Shown here: positions 36,622-45,715 of the stretch, in pieces | Layout: each line of letters starts with the position of its first letter | How positions within the stretch are numbered: position 1 is the stretch's first letter | NCBI GenBank assembly: GCA_035511515.1 | Contig: DATKFG010000044.1 | Coordinates: forward strand, 1 to 55,694 | Reading direction: 5' to 3' | From: VBCK01 sp035511515 | GTDB taxonomy: Bacteria > Pseudomonadota > Gammaproteobacteria > Burkholderiales > Burkholderiaceae_F | DNA length: 55,694 bases | The notes under the pieces: model-generated | The model's input: only the letters and a program-made list of their open reading frames with translations | Database searches by the model: none | Told to the model about the DNA's origin: nothing | Translations under genes and position numbers: made by a program

Positions 36622-37046
36622 GGGCGCGCTCCGAGCGCGTCGTTCCGGCACCCCGGCCGGTCCGACGAATGGGCCACGCACACCGCCTTCATGGCGGCAC
36701 GCGGCATCAGTTCCAAGATCTGCTGCTGTCCATCCCGATCCAGCACGACCGAGTCGTCGCGGATCGCCGCCACTTTGACGCTCTTGCCGTCCAGCGTGAC
36801 GGCCTCTCCGGCGCGGACCCGGTGCCCGTTGACGACGGCGATTCGCGCCGACCCATTGCGCGCGATCATTTGCAGACGGATCGATTCTGGCGGCGCGGGC
36901 GCCTCGGCGGACTGGGCCTCGCCCGAGCGCACGGCCCGGTACCCGGGCGGGGGCTCGGTCGGATCGGTCATGCCGGCGGCGGCCGCGGGGGCGCTCGCGG
37001 CCGCGGCCGCAAGGGCGATCAGGGCCGCGATCACAGTGTCAGCCAT
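36618..37046 (-). CDS. mshK: MSHA biogenesis protein MshK (PilP-like)
   Basis: A 142-residue exported protein with an Ala-rich signal peptide (IAALIALAAAAASAPAAAAG) and a small beta domain (RIAVVNGHRVRAGEAVTLDG, VVLDRDGQQQILELMP) like the PilP/GspC homology region that docks on the secretin. It overlaps mshJ by 16 bases and mshL by 4. The position between the PilO-like gene and the secretin is the standard order. Confidence 0.85.
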   Translation of the reverse strand: MADTVIAALIALAAAAASAPAAAAGMTDPTEPPPGYRAVRSGEAQSAEAPAPPESIRLQMIARNGSARIAVVNGHRVRAGEAVTLDGKSVKVAAIRDDSVVLDRDGQQQILELMPRAAMKAVCVAHSSDRPGCRNDALGARP

Positions 37047-37690
37047 GTGGGGCCCCTGGACAGCGTGAAGAAACGGATCCGGGTCACCGGCACCCCTTGC
37101 GCATCGACTTTCATTTCGAGCTCGCGCCAGTAGATCTTGTAGGGCGTGCGCTCGAGCTGTTGCAGGTAGGCGATCAGGTCCAGGTAGCGCCCCTCGACCG
37201 TCAGCTCGAGGCCGTGCTCGTACAGCATCGAGCGGCGCGCTTCGGCGTTGACCGGCACCTTGCCGCTGCGGTCAGGGCTTTCGTCGACCGGAACCGGGGC
37301 CTCTGAGATCATCCCGGCCACGCGCAGCTGCGGAAATCTCTGCAGGATCGCCGACAGCTGGCGCGCCATGTCCTGGGGAGCCACCAGATCGATCTGGGCC
37401 TGATGGATCTCGGCCTCGGCCAGCGTCAGGCGCGCCTGCAGGTCGGACTGGCGCGCTTTCAGGCGTTCGCTTCCCTCGCGGTCGCGGTCCTCGACCAGCT
37501 TTTGCAGCTTGTCGAGTTCGGCACGCGCGCCGGCCAGCCGCAGCCTGGAATCGGCGATCTGGATTCGCACCGGTTTGAGCAGCAGGGTGTCGCCGCTCAT
37601 CGCCACGGTCGACAACACCGCCAGGATCAGCAGCAAGCGCTCACGCGGCTTGCGCTGTTCCCACCAGGCGTTCAGGCGCTCGCCCGTCAT
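37031..37690 (-). CDS. mshJ: MSHA biogenesis protein MshJ (PilO-like)
   Basis: A 219-residue bitopic inner-membrane protein. A short cytoplasmic start (MTGERLNAWWEQRKPRERL) precedes one membrane helix, a coiled-coil (LAGARAELDKLQKLVEDRDR) and a PilO-like ferredoxin fold with LELTVEGRYLDLIAYLQQLE. It belongs to the inner-membrane alignment complex with the PilM- and PilN-like proteins. It overlaps the upstream gene by 4 bases and mshK by 16. Confidence 0.9.
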   Translation of the reverse strand: MTGERLNAWWEQRKPRERLLLILAVLSTVAMSGDTLLLKPVRIQIADSRLRLAGARAELDKLQKLVEDRDREGSERLKARQSDLQARLTLAEAEIHQAQIDLVAPQDMARQLSAILQRFPQLRVAGMISEAPVPVDESPDRSGKVPVNAEARRSMLYEHGLELTVEGRYLDLIAYLQQLERTPYKIYWRELEMKVDAQGVPVTRIRFFTLSRGPTWLTL

Positions 37691-38343
37691 GACGTCGGAC
37701 CCTGGTTGACCAAGGCGGCTGCGCTGCCGGCCGCCCGCGTTGCCACGTCGGCGGTCGGAGTCGATATCCTGAATTTCAAGGCGCGGTCGGCCGGCGCCGG
37801 GCCGTTGGGCACCCCGGGCGTCATCTCGATCGCCGCGAACGCGGTGCCCGCGAAGTAAGGTTCGGCCCGCAGCGTCTGCAGCAGCGCCGGTATGCGCGAG
37901 GCGTCCAGCGCGTGCCCTTCGACCACCATCGAACCGTGGCGGTTGTCCAGGCTCAACCCGGTGAGCCAGACGCCCTCGGTGGTGGCGCGGCCGAACGCCT
38001 GCAGCGGCCCTACGAACCCGCTCGTGTGCGACAGGCCTCCGGTGGACAGCGTACGCGCGACCGCTTCGAGCGCCTGCACTTCGCGCTCCTCGGTGGCCAG
38101 CCGGTCGGCCAGCACCACGTCCGGGCTGGGCACCTCGACGATCGCGTGCTGCAGGTGCTCGGTCTGCGCGTGCACGCGCGCCAGGTCCTGCCGGACCGTG
38201 CGCAGCGCGTGGCCCTGCACCAGGAAGGCGAGCCCGCCCAGCGCTGCAGTGCCCACGAACAACGTCAAGGCAAGACGCAATGCCGGCAAGGCCAGGCCCG
38301 TGGGCTTGGCGCGCTCGAGCAGGTTGATGTTGTTGCGAAGCAT
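37687..38343 (-). CDS. PilN-like MSHA biogenesis protein (MshI2)
   Basis: A 218-residue inner-membrane protein. MLRNNINLLERAKP is the PilN-type INLL start that binds the PilM-like protein. One membrane helix (ALRLALTLFVGTAALGGLAF) is followed by a coiled-coil and an alpha-beta domain with GVWLTGLSLDNRHGSMVVEG. ATG 38343 is used; no clear ribosome site precedes it, so translation may depend on the mshI gene 20 bases upstream. The two-protein form (PilM-like plus PilN-like) replaces a single fused MshI. Confidence 0.88.
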   Translation of the reverse strand: MLRNNINLLERAKPTGLALPALRLALTLFVGTAALGGLAFLVQGHALRTVRQDLARVHAQTEHLQHAIVEVPSPDVVLADRLATEEREVQALEAVARTLSTGGLSHTSGFVGPLQAFGRATTEGVWLTGLSLDNRHGSMVVEGHALDASRIPALLQTLRAEPYFAGTAFAAIEMTPGVPNGPAPADRALKFRISTPTADVATRAAGSAAALVNQGPTS

Positions 38344-38363
38344 GTGCGCGCTCGGCCGGCTCG

Positions 38364-39389
38364 TTACGCCGCCTTCAACCTGGGCAGCCAGGACAGGGCC
38401 GCCGGTTTCGCGGCCAGCCGGTCGGCCGCGGCCGCATCCTCGTTGCGCAGTGCGGCGCCGATCGCGACCAGCACGGCCGGCGCCTGCTCGGGTGCAAGCT
38501 CGCGCACCGTTGTGGCAAAGCGAAATTCGGCCTGCAGATCCAACTGCAGGCAATCCAGGCCGGTCTGCTCGGCCGCGCAGCGCGCGATCAGCGCGCAGTC
38601 CGGGTGCGGCCCGATCCACACGGTGCGGATCGGCGGCAGGCCCGATTGACGCTCGACCACCTCGAGCGAGCGCTGCACCTGGGTGGCGATCCGCGCGGCC
38701 ACGTGCTCCGGATCGTCGTCATCAACGTTCAGCGAGCGCGGAATCTGGATCCGGCGCGTAAGACACAGCGCGCCCTGGTGCACCACGGTCAGCAGCGCGG
38801 AGGACTCCTCGATGCCCAGCAGCGCGCTGCCCGCTTCGGCCCCGGGCAGCCGGACCAGCACGTTGCGCTGGGCCATCTCGGCGATGTCGACCGCCCGCAG
38901 GTCGATTCCCGCCTCCAGGAACGGCGCCGTGGCCTGCGCCACCGAGCGGCGCAATGCCGCCACGGCCAGCAGGCTCTCGGCGGCCCTCGAATCGGCTGCG
39001 GGTGCAAGGTGCACGAAGTCGATCACGGCATCTTCGGGCGAATACGACAGCATCTCGCGCAGCTTCCAGCGCAGCGCCTCGCGCAGTTCGGTTTGCGGCA
39101 CCGTCGGAGCGGGCAGCGGATAGGTGTTGTAGTGCTCGGCCCCGAGCACCAGGATGACGTGGGCATCGCGCAGGATCCCGCGCTGAAGCAGTTGCGCGAC
39201 CGCCTGCTCGTCTCGCTGGCTCTCGACGATCTCGAGCTGCTCGACGCTGTAACCGCTATCCGCATCCAGCCGTACGCGCGCCGCGACCAGCCGCGTGGCG
39301 GACCGGTGCAGGCCGACCTGGACCGACGCGCGGCGCGCACGCCTGAGCGCGCGCCACGGCAGCCCGTACAGCCAATCGCTTCCGAACAT
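38364..39389 (-). CDS. mshI: PilM-like MSHA biogenesis protein MshI
   Basis: A 341-residue cytoplasmic actin-like protein. VQVGLHRSATRLVAARV and HVILVLGAEHYNTYPLPAPT, followed by ELREALRWKLREML and VIDFVHL, follow the MshI/PilM pattern; ESLLAVAALRRSVAQ and IDLRAVDIAEMAQRNVL continue it. It forms the cytoplasmic ring linked to the PilN-like protein. It is the first gene after the hairpin that separates it from mshQ, so it may start a second transcription unit. Confidence 0.9.
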   Translation of the reverse strand: MFGSDWLYGLPWRALRRARRASVQVGLHRSATRLVAARVRLDADSGYSVEQLEIVESQRDEQAVAQLLQRGILRDAHVILVLGAEHYNTYPLPAPTVPQTELREALRWKLREMLSYSPEDAVIDFVHLAPAADSRAAESLLAVAALRRSVAQATAPFLEAGIDLRAVDIAEMAQRNVLVRLPGAEAGSALLGIEESSALLTVVHQGALCLTRRIQIPRSLNVDDDDPEHVAARIATQVQRSLEVVERQSGLPPIRTVWIGPHPDCALIARCAAEQTGLDCLQLDLQAEFRFATTVRELAPEQAPAVLVAIGAALRNEDAAAADRLAAKPAALSWLPRLKAA

Positions 39390-39480
39390 GACCAGCCCCG
39401 CATCAAGGCGCGTTATCGCGCCGCTGCTCTTTCCTGCATGCTAGGCAGGCGGCAGCGGAGCCATGACGGGAAAAGACCCC

Positions 39481-39506
39481 CAAAACGGGCCTGAAAAAAG
39501 GCCCGT
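39481..39506 (-). terminator. Hairpin between mshQ and mshI (weak terminator or attenuator)
   Basis: Perfect 8-base arms ACGGGCCT / AGGCCCGT with a 6-base loop. On the minus strand the following bases are TTTGGGGGTCTTTT, a poor T-run, so read-through is likely. It lies about 50 bases after the mshQ stop. Confidence 0.55.
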
Positions 39507-39555
39507 CAAAGGCTGTGGCGGTCCGGCCGGGCCAGGGCGCCGCGGACTGGAGGTA

Positions 39556-42500
39556 TCAGTGGTTTTCCCGCAGGAACACAAAGGGCGTTGTCGAGGATGC
39601 CAGGCCGAAGATCGCCAGCGACGACGGGTCATTGGTGTAGCCGCTTCCGCACCAGGGGCCGCGCAGCCAGGGCAGGGCAGCCCCGGTGGAGGTCACCGAC
39701 CAGCCGGCGCAGGAGGTGTCGGTGGCGCCCGATCCGAGGTTGATGGCGACCTGGGCGGTACCGCCGACATTCGGTGGCGACAGGGAAATGTAACCGCTGC
39801 CTTGAGACCAGGTCGAGGCCAGGCTCGGCGAGGCGAGGACCGAGGTCGAAAACGTCCCGCCGGTGCCGGGTTTCTGCACCTGATTGCCCACCACAATGCT
39901 GGCCTGGGCCAAAACGGGTCCGGTGCAGGTGTCGGCGGTGTTAGTCACCCAACCGCTGCCGTTCCAGATGTTCGCCTTCACCGGGATTTGCACGATCTGG
40001 GATGTCAGTCCGGCGCCGCTGCCCACGGCCAGCTCTCCGAAGAGCATGTTCTTGCTCGAGTTGAACGCGATCCCGCTGCCGGCGCTGGCCGCGCCGAATT
40101 GCGCCGGATTGCCGGCATAGGCGATGCCGTCGGCGTCGATCACGTTGATGGCCAGCGCCAACTCGGCGTTGAACGAGGCTACCGGAGACCCGCGGGAAAA
40201 GGAGAACCCCGTGCCCGAATTGAATGTGAGCGTTCCGGTGCCATTGCCACCCGGCGCGATGACCGGATCGGGCGAGCTCGGGCTGGCCGTCAGCGCCGGG
40301 CTCGCGGGAAGCTGGCTGTAGGCCTTGCCGGTCAGGCTTGCGGCGGTAATCTTCCACCAGGAACTGCCGTCGTTGGGCCCGATGTAGTTGTGGGTGGTCG
40401 CGTTGCCCAGCGCTGCCGAGTTGCGTGCGGTCAACGTCAGCACGGGAACCGTCGTGTAGCTGAAGTTTTGCCCGACGTAAGTGAAGCCGCTGCAGGCCGT
40501 GCCAAACGCCGGCGTATTCATCGAAACGTCGAAATGATCGGGAGTGAATCGCCCGAACGGTCCGGCGGCGCCCGTGTTTCCGAAGCTGCAGCCATACTTG
40601 CCGCCGACCAGCGAATTGGAAAAGTCGTTGGTGCAGTCGGTGCCGGCCGGATCAATCGAGGTGAATCCCGAGTCGAACACGGCGTCGACGCCAAGGGTGA
40701 AGTTGCCGACTTCGCTATAGGTGAACGCACTGCCCGTGGAGGTGCCGGATCCGCTCGCCGCTGCGGCAAACGAGCCACCGATCGCGCCGACCTGCACCGC
40801 GCCGGCCTGCGCCGTCACCAGAGACGCATTGATCGAGGGTGTGCCGTCGTACCCGGCGCCCGCCACCGCAGTGAGGGTGAACGCGTCGCCTGCCTTGGCT
40901 TTCGGCGTGCCGCTCGACCCGCCGTTGGTCATCGAGGAAGTGAGGCTCGAAAATCCGGTCGGGCGGATCGCGAAGCTGTCGGTCGAACAGGTCGACACGG
41001 TTGGCGAGGAGGTCGGGTAGGAAATGCGCACCCGCACGTCTCGATAGGCGTTGGCGACCGCGGAGAAGCTGACGGTCGAGCGCCCGCCGGTGATGGCCGC
41101 CGAGCTGACCGTTCCGACCACCGAATTGGAGGTCGGACAATTGTCCGACCCATAGCCGGTGCCGGCGGTGCCGGTATTCGCGAGCAGCTGCAGCTGGACG
41201 TTGTTGCTGAACGAATTCAACTGCGCGCCGGCGCTGATCGCCACCACGTCGAGGCTGAACGCGGTGCCGGCCAGCTTGGTGAAGATTCTGCCCGCGACCG
41301 CGCCCGCCGCCGTGGCCGTTTCGAAGGCGTTGAAGCTGCCGGCACCGCCACCGCCGCCGCCGGCGGCGGTGGTGATCTGGGGGTAGTAGCTGTAGCTGTC
41401 GAGCGCCGTTCCGGTGCTTTTTACCGCGCGCAGGCAGTAAGTCGTGCTGGCGCTTGCGCCGTTGTCGATCAACGAGAAGTCCCACTCGCCGTCCTGGCCG
41501 GCATTAATGGCCGTCGGATTGGTGACGTTGTTCGACTCGCTGTAAGTCTGGTCCACCACGGTATCGCCGCTGTGGGTGGGGTCGTTGGCATCAGCGGTCA
41601 GGGCCGCGCCGTTGGCCGGAGCCGGATTGTCGTTGTAGGCGATCGCAGTGGAGGCCGTCACGTCGGTGTAGGTCGCCGGAGTGCCCCCGCTGGGCGCCGC
41701 GCAGGTGCCGGCGCCCATGCCTGCGAACTGCAGCTTGAAGGCCTGGCCGCTCGCGCCCAGATTGACGTCGGAGACGTGCAGCAGCATGCGCAGCCGGAAG
41801 GCGGCGCCGGTCGAGGCCAGGGTGGCCGACGTGTCCTGGGCGGCCAGTGCGGTCCCCACGTCGGTGGAATTCGCATTGTTGAACAGCCGGTAGTCGTACT
41901 GGATCGTGCCTCGATAGAAGTTAATCCCCGCCGGCGCCTGCAGGAACGCGGCATTCGAGGACGTGGAGCCTTCAGTCGTGCCGTCGTAAAAGATGGTGTT
42001 GGTGTGGGGGTTGGAGTTGCTTTGGGTGTTTTGCGCCCACAGTTCCACCACGAGAATGTCGCCATCGTTGACGGCCACACCGCTGATCGAGCCGGTTGTT
42101 GAGGAAATATTCGTTTCACTGGTGTTCGGCTTCACCGTCCCCAGCGTGGGATTGTCCAGAAGAGTTGCCACGACCGTGCCCGTCGACGGTCGCCAGACCT
42201 TGAGCACCGTGCCCCATGGGAGCATGTTGGCATTGCTGCTTGATTCGGATGCACCGCCTTGAATGGACCAGGTACCGGTCGGCAGGGTCTGTGCCGCGAG
42301 CGGCCTCGAGAGAAAACGCCTGAACCAATTTTTCTGCAGTGTGGTCTGGCCGAGGACCGTCAACGCGGAACTGGCCTGCGCCGCGCCGATCGTCTGGTTC
42401 ATGTCGCGATTGGTTCCCGCGGTCGTGGCCGTGACGTTGGGCGTGGTTGCACTCAGGGTCGTCGCGCCCGGCAGGGTTCCGAGATCCGGCGTCGCTGCGT

Positions 42501-44319
42501 CGTGGAAATAGAGTTTGATGCCGACGATCGTTTTGGTCTTGTTGTCGGTACTCTCGGTCGCGCCCCCGGCACCCGAGACCACCAACTGCAGGTTGTTGGC
42601 CGCCGAAACCGCGGTGAAATTGGCGAATCTCAAGCCAGAGATGGTCAGCGTATCGTCGGTCTGGAAATTGGACGTCACAGTCAACACCAACGTCTGGCCG
42701 CCGTCCTCGTAGGCCCCGAGCGTGGTGCTAACCCGGCCCGACGCCGATCCCGACAGGGTCACTGTCGTCACCGTCGTGTCCCAGGTCATGTTGAAACCCG
42801 CCGGAATGCGGATCCGCAGGCCTTGCGCGGACGTGATCGTTGTGACGTTGCCGTCTTCCTGCACCGTCATGTTGCTCGCGGCCGTCGCCGCCTGCCCCAC
42901 CACGAACGTCTGGTTCGCCGATGAGGACAGGGTGGACTGCCCGATCGTTTTCCAGCGGTTGTCAGTGCTTGCCGTCGCCCCCCCGGCTCCGGCCGTCACC
43001 AGCTGCAGGTTGGTGAACCCGGTCGCGGTGAAGCTGGTGAGCTTCGGGCCCGAGATCGTCAGCGTCTGCCCCGCTGCGAAGTTGGATGTCACGTTCAGCA
43101 CCAGCGTCTGGCCGCTGTCCTCGTAGGCGCCCAGCGTGGTGCTGACCTTTGCCGAGGCGGTGCCCGACAGCGTCACCGTCGTGACGGTCGTGTCCCAGGT
43201 CATGGGGAACCCGGCCGGAATGCGGATGCGCAGTCCATTGGCGACCGTGATCGCCGGCACGTTGGGATCGTCGGTCACGGTCATGTTGCTCGCCGCCGTC
43301 GAGGCCTGTCCGACCGCGAAGGTCTGGCTCGCCGCCGAGGACAGGGTCGGCGTCGGCACCTGGATCGTCTTGGTCCTGTTGTCCGTGTTGGCGGTCGCGC
43401 CCCCCGCGCCGGCCACGACCACCTGCAGGTTGTTGCTGGCCGAGGCCGCGGTGAAGTTGGTGAATTTCGGCCCCGAGATCGTCAGCGTCTGCCCCGCCGT
43501 GAAGTTGGACGTGACGTTCAACACCAGCGTCTGGCCGCTGTTCTCGTAGGCACCCAGCGTGGTGCTGACTTTGCCGGACGCCGAGCCCGTCAGCGTGACC
43601 GTGGTGACCGTCGTGTCCCACGTCATGTTGAACCCCGCCGGGATGCGGATGCGCAGGCCATTGGCGGCCGTGATCGACGGTATGTTCGGATCGTCGGTCA
43701 CGGTCATGTTGCTGGCCGCCGTCGACGCTTCCCCGACGGTGAAGACCTGGCTGTTCGCCGAGGACAGGGTCGGCGTGGGCACCTGGACTGTTTTCGTACG
43801 AAAGTCCGTATCCGCCGTCGCGCCCCCTGCGCCGGCCACCACCAGCTGCAGGTTGTTGCTGGCCGAGGGTGCGGTGAAGTTGGTGAATTTCAGCCCCGAG
43901 ATCGTCAGCGTGTCCCCTCCCGCGAAATCCGCTGTCACGTCCAACACCAGCGTCCGGCCGCTGTCCTCGTAGGCGTTGAGCGTCGTGCTGACCTTGCCGG
44001 ACGCGGTGCCCGAAAGCGTGACCGTGGTGACCGTCGTGTCCCACGTCATGTTGAACCCTGCCGGGATGCGGATGCGCAGGTCGTTGGCGGCCGTGATCGT
44101 CGCAGGAAAATCGTCGGTCACCGTCATGGTGCTCGCTGCCGTCGATGCCTGCCCGACCGTGAAAGTCTGGCTCGAGGTCGAGGACAGGCTGGCCTGGGCG
44201 CTGGCGTCATCCGGCAACACCAGCATCACGGCCGCGATCAGCGCCCCGGCGATCCACGCCGCAAACGTCGGCATGCGGGCTCGAGGCAAAATGCTGACGG
44301 TCGGTGTCCGGGTCAGCAT
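39556..44319 (-). CDS. mshQ: Giant MshQ-like protein (DUF6701) with four N-terminal repeats
   Basis: A 1587-residue exported protein. After a signal peptide (IAGALIAAVMLVLPDDASAQ) come four repeats of ~140 residues, each with TVGQASTAASNMTVTDD, LRIRIPAGFNMTWDTTVTTV and LTISGPKFTNFT. Then a ~350-residue beta-rich region leads to a Gly-rich linker. The C-terminal ~550 residues match MshQ/DUF6701, starting at FNAFETATAAGAVAGRIF and including FTPDHFDVSMNTPAFG and YVGQNFSYTT. MshQ is thought to be a pilus-tip or surface protein; a role as adhesin is inferred. I start at ATG 44319, which has AGAAGG upstream; ATG 44349 is the alternative and would overlap mshP by 7 bases. Last gene before the hairpin at 39481. 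Confidence 0.88.
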   Translation of the reverse strand: MLTRTPTVSILPRARMPTFAAWIAGALIAAVMLVLPDDASAQASLSSTSSQTFTVGQASTAASTMTVTDDFPATITAANDLRIRIPAGFNMTWDTTVTTVTLSGTASGKVSTTLNAYEDSGRTLVLDVTADFAGGDTLTISGLKFTNFTAPSASNNLQLVVAGAGGATADTDFRTKTVQVPTPTLSSANSQVFTVGEASTAASNMTVTDDPNIPSITAANGLRIRIPAGFNMTWDTTVTTVTLTGSASGKVSTTLGAYENSGQTLVLNVTSNFTAGQTLTISGPKFTNFTAASASNNLQVVVAGAGGATANTDNRTKTIQVPTPTLSSAASQTFAVGQASTAASNMTVTDDPNVPAITVANGLRIRIPAGFPMTWDTTVTTVTLSGTASAKVSTTLGAYEDSGQTLVLNVTSNFAAGQTLTISGPKLTSFTATGFTNLQLVTAGAGGATASTDNRWKTIGQSTLSSSANQTFVVGQAATAASNMTVQEDGNVTTITSAQGLRIRIPAGFNMTWDTTVTTVTLSGSASGRVSTTLGAYEDGGQTLVLTVTSNFQTDDTLTISGLRFANFTAVSAANNLQLVVSGAGGATESTDNKTKTIVGIKLYFHDAATPDLGTLPGATTLSATTPNVTATTAGTNRDMNQTIGAAQASSALTVLGQTTLQKNWFRRFLSRPLAAQTLPTGTWSIQGGASESSSNANMLPWGTVLKVWRPSTGTVVATLLDNPTLGTVKPNTSETNISSTTGSISGVAVNDGDILVVELWAQNTQSNSNPHTNTIFYDGTTEGSTSSNAAFLQAPAGINFYRGTIQYDYRLFNNANSTDVGTALAAQDTSATLASTGAAFRLRMLLHVSDVNLGASGQAFKLQFAGMGAGTCAAPSGGTPATYTDVTASTAIAYNDNPAPANGAALTADANDPTHSGDTVVDQTYSESNNVTNPTAINAGQDGEWDFSLIDNGASASTTYCLRAVKSTGTALDSYSYYPQITTAAGGGGGGAGSFNAFETATAAGAVAGRIFTKLAGTAFSLDVVAISAGAQLNSFSNNVQLQLLANTGTAGTGYGSDNCPTSNSVVGTVSSAAITGGRSTVSFSAVANAYRDVRVRISYPTSSPTVSTCSTDSFAIRPTGFSSLTSSMTNGGSSGTPKAKAGDAFTLTAVAGAGYDGTPSINASLVTAQAGAVQVGAIGGSFAAAASGSGTSTGSAFTYSEVGNFTLGVDAVFDSGFTSIDPAGTDCTNDFSNSLVGGKYGCSFGNTGAAGPFGRFTPDHFDVSMNTPAFGTACSGFTYVGQNFSYTTVPVLTLTARNSAALGNATTHNYIGPNDGSSWWKITAASLTGKAYSQLPASPALTASPSSPDPVIAPGGNGTGTLTFNSGTGFSFSRGSPVASFNAELALAINVIDADGIAYAGNPAQFGAASAGSGIAFNSSKNMLFGELAVGSGAGLTSQIVQIPVKANIWNGSGWVTNTADTCTGPVLAQASIVVGNQVQKPGTGGTFSTSVLASPSLASTWSQGSGYISLSPPNVGGTAQVAINLGSGATDTSCAGWSVTSTGAALPWLRGPWCGSGYTNDPSSLAIFGLASSTTPFVFLRENH
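42515..44190 (-). repeat. Four tandem repeats of ~420 bp within mshQ
   Basis: The same 8-base marker (gaggacag on the plus strand) recurs at 44180, 43760, 43337 and 42923, giving unit spacings of 420, 423 and 414 bases. The units are highly alike at DNA level over long stretches, with the last the most divergent. Such repeats can expand or contract by recombination and can collapse in short-read assemblies. Confidence 0.9.
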
Positions 44320-44342
44320 TCGGGGCCTTCTGGTGGTTGAGC

Positions 44343-44864
44343 TCAGCATGAATAAGCGGGCGAAGAGCCGTTAGGGTTCTTGCATTGTTCGATCCGCGCG
44401 TCGAGCTGACGCTCGACGTAGTCAGCCGCGCCGGGCGTGCCCTGGGTAGCGGTCGCCGTCACCTCGTACACCACGGTGCGCAGGCTGCCTTCCTCGTAGT
44501 AGTTCGGACTTGCGCCATTGGCCGGATAGCGGGTGCAGCTGACCGTCAGCGAAAACCGGGCCAGGTCTCCGGGCAGCGTCGGGGTGGAGGGCGAAGCAAA
44601 GCATGCCGGCGGCGTCGTGACGGTTCCGTTGATCGCCTGGCGCGGATCCAGGATCTGGTAAGTCGCCCATTCGATTCCCGCGCGTGCTGCCTCATAGGCC
44701 CTGACGCCCTGCACGGAAATGGCGCCGCTGCCCTGGGCGTTCATCGAGATCGTTGTCGCAAAAGCGACGAACGCGCCCAGCACCACCAGCAGGAACAGGG
44801 CTGCGATGAAGGCGAAGCCGTGTTGGCCGCGATAAGGCACGGGACGCAGGACTTGGCCGTTCAT
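44343..44864 (-). CDS. mshP: MSHA biogenesis protein MshP (GspK-like minor pilin)
   Basis: A 173-residue protein. The prepilin-like start RGQHGFAFIAALFLLVVLGA has the cleavage Gly16-Phe17 but Ala rather than Glu at mature position 5, as in MshP and GspK-type tip pilins. EAARAGIEWATYQILDPR is typical of MshP. The start overlaps the mshO stop as ATGA. It probably forms part of the pilus tip with MshO and MshQ. Confidence 0.87.
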   Translation of the reverse strand: MNGQVLRPVPYRGQHGFAFIAALFLLVVLGAFVAFATTISMNAQGSGAISVQGVRAYEAARAGIEWATYQILDPRQAINGTVTTPPACFASPSTPTLPGDLARFSLTVSCTRYPANGASPNYYEEGSLRTVVYEVTATATQGTPGAADYVERQLDARIEQCKNPNGSSPAYSC

Positions 44865-45715
44865 GGGCTGTTCGGCGTGTGCGCCTGCGAATAAAGCGTC
44901 ACCGTCTCGCCGTTGCTGTCGGTCAGTTGCAGCGAGATCTGCACCGCGTTCAGGTCCACCGACGCCGGGCCCGCGGTAAAGCTGCAGCTGGTCACGTCGG
45001 CCAGCGCCAGGCTGCTGGTCGCGCCCGACAGCGGGGCGGCCGATGTCGACGAGGGCTGACTTGCCTGGATGGCGTAGCCCGAGTAGCGCGTCAGGGTCCC
45101 GGTTCCGCCGGCGTTCGGCGTGCACGCGTAGGTCACGGCGCCATTGACGATGCTGAAGCGATAGCCGGGCGAATCGCCGGGCCAGACCGTGGTCGGCGTG
45201 AAGGTGATCGTTTGCAAGGCCGCACCGATGCTGGTGACCGTGCGCAGGTTGGTGCCTGAATACAGGTTCGAATTTCCCATGCCCAGGTTCAGCACCACCA
45301 GCTGTGAGCCGGCCGGGATGTTGACGGTCGGGCCTAGAACCTGAAATGAGCTGTCAGTTGCGTCGGTCACGACCAGCGGATCGGTTCCGGTCGGGTCGTT
45401 GCCGTTGCTGACCGCATAGCGGTAGCGGCCGGAGTCGACGATCGGCACGTACTCCAGGAACGTGGTGCCGCCGCTGGACGTGATGCGGGCCGAATTCGGC
45501 ACTGCGGACTGCAACTCGCGCGTGATGCGCCGTATGACCCCGTTGCCGGCGTCCGTCAGCGTGGCCCGGTCGATGGTTTCGAAGTACGAGCGCACTGGAC
45601 TGGCGATGAAGGTGCCGACTGAGGCCGACAGGATGCCTATGATCATGATCACGACGATCAGCTCGACCAGAGAAAAGCCAAGCTGTCCCGATCGATGGGT
45701 GCGCGGCCCGTTCAT
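44861..45715 (-). CDS. mshO: MSHA minor pilin MshO
   Basis: A 284-residue prepilin. The type IV signal LGFSLVELIVVIMIIGILSA has cleavage after Gly13 and Glu at mature position 5. The body is a long minor-pilin domain with ATLTDAGNGVIRRITRELQS near the N-terminus, the MshO/GspJ-like pattern. Coupled by 4-base ATGA overlaps to mshD upstream and mshP downstream. Confidence 0.92.
   Translation of the reverse strand: MNGPRTHRSGQLGFSLVELIVVIMIIGILSASVGTFIASPVRSYFETIDRATLTDAGNGVIRRITRELQSAVPNSARITSSGGTTFLEYVPIVDSGRYRYAVSNGNDPTGTDPLVVTDATDSSFQVLGPTVNIPAGSQLVVLNLGMGNSNLYSGTNLRTVTSIGAALQTITFTPTTVWPGDSPGYRFSIVNGAVTYACTPNAGGTGTLTRYSGYAIQASQPSSTSAAPLSGATSSLALADVTSCSFTAGPASVDLNAVQISLQLTDSNGETVTLYSQAHTPNSP

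Noticed and set aside
39463..42102. 879-codon open frame on the plus strand opposite mshQ
   Set aside because: The opposite strand carries a signal peptide, recognisable repeats and MshQ/DUF6701 homology. The plus-strand product is Gly/Arg/Val-rich low-complexity sequence typical of antisense frames in GC-rich DNA.
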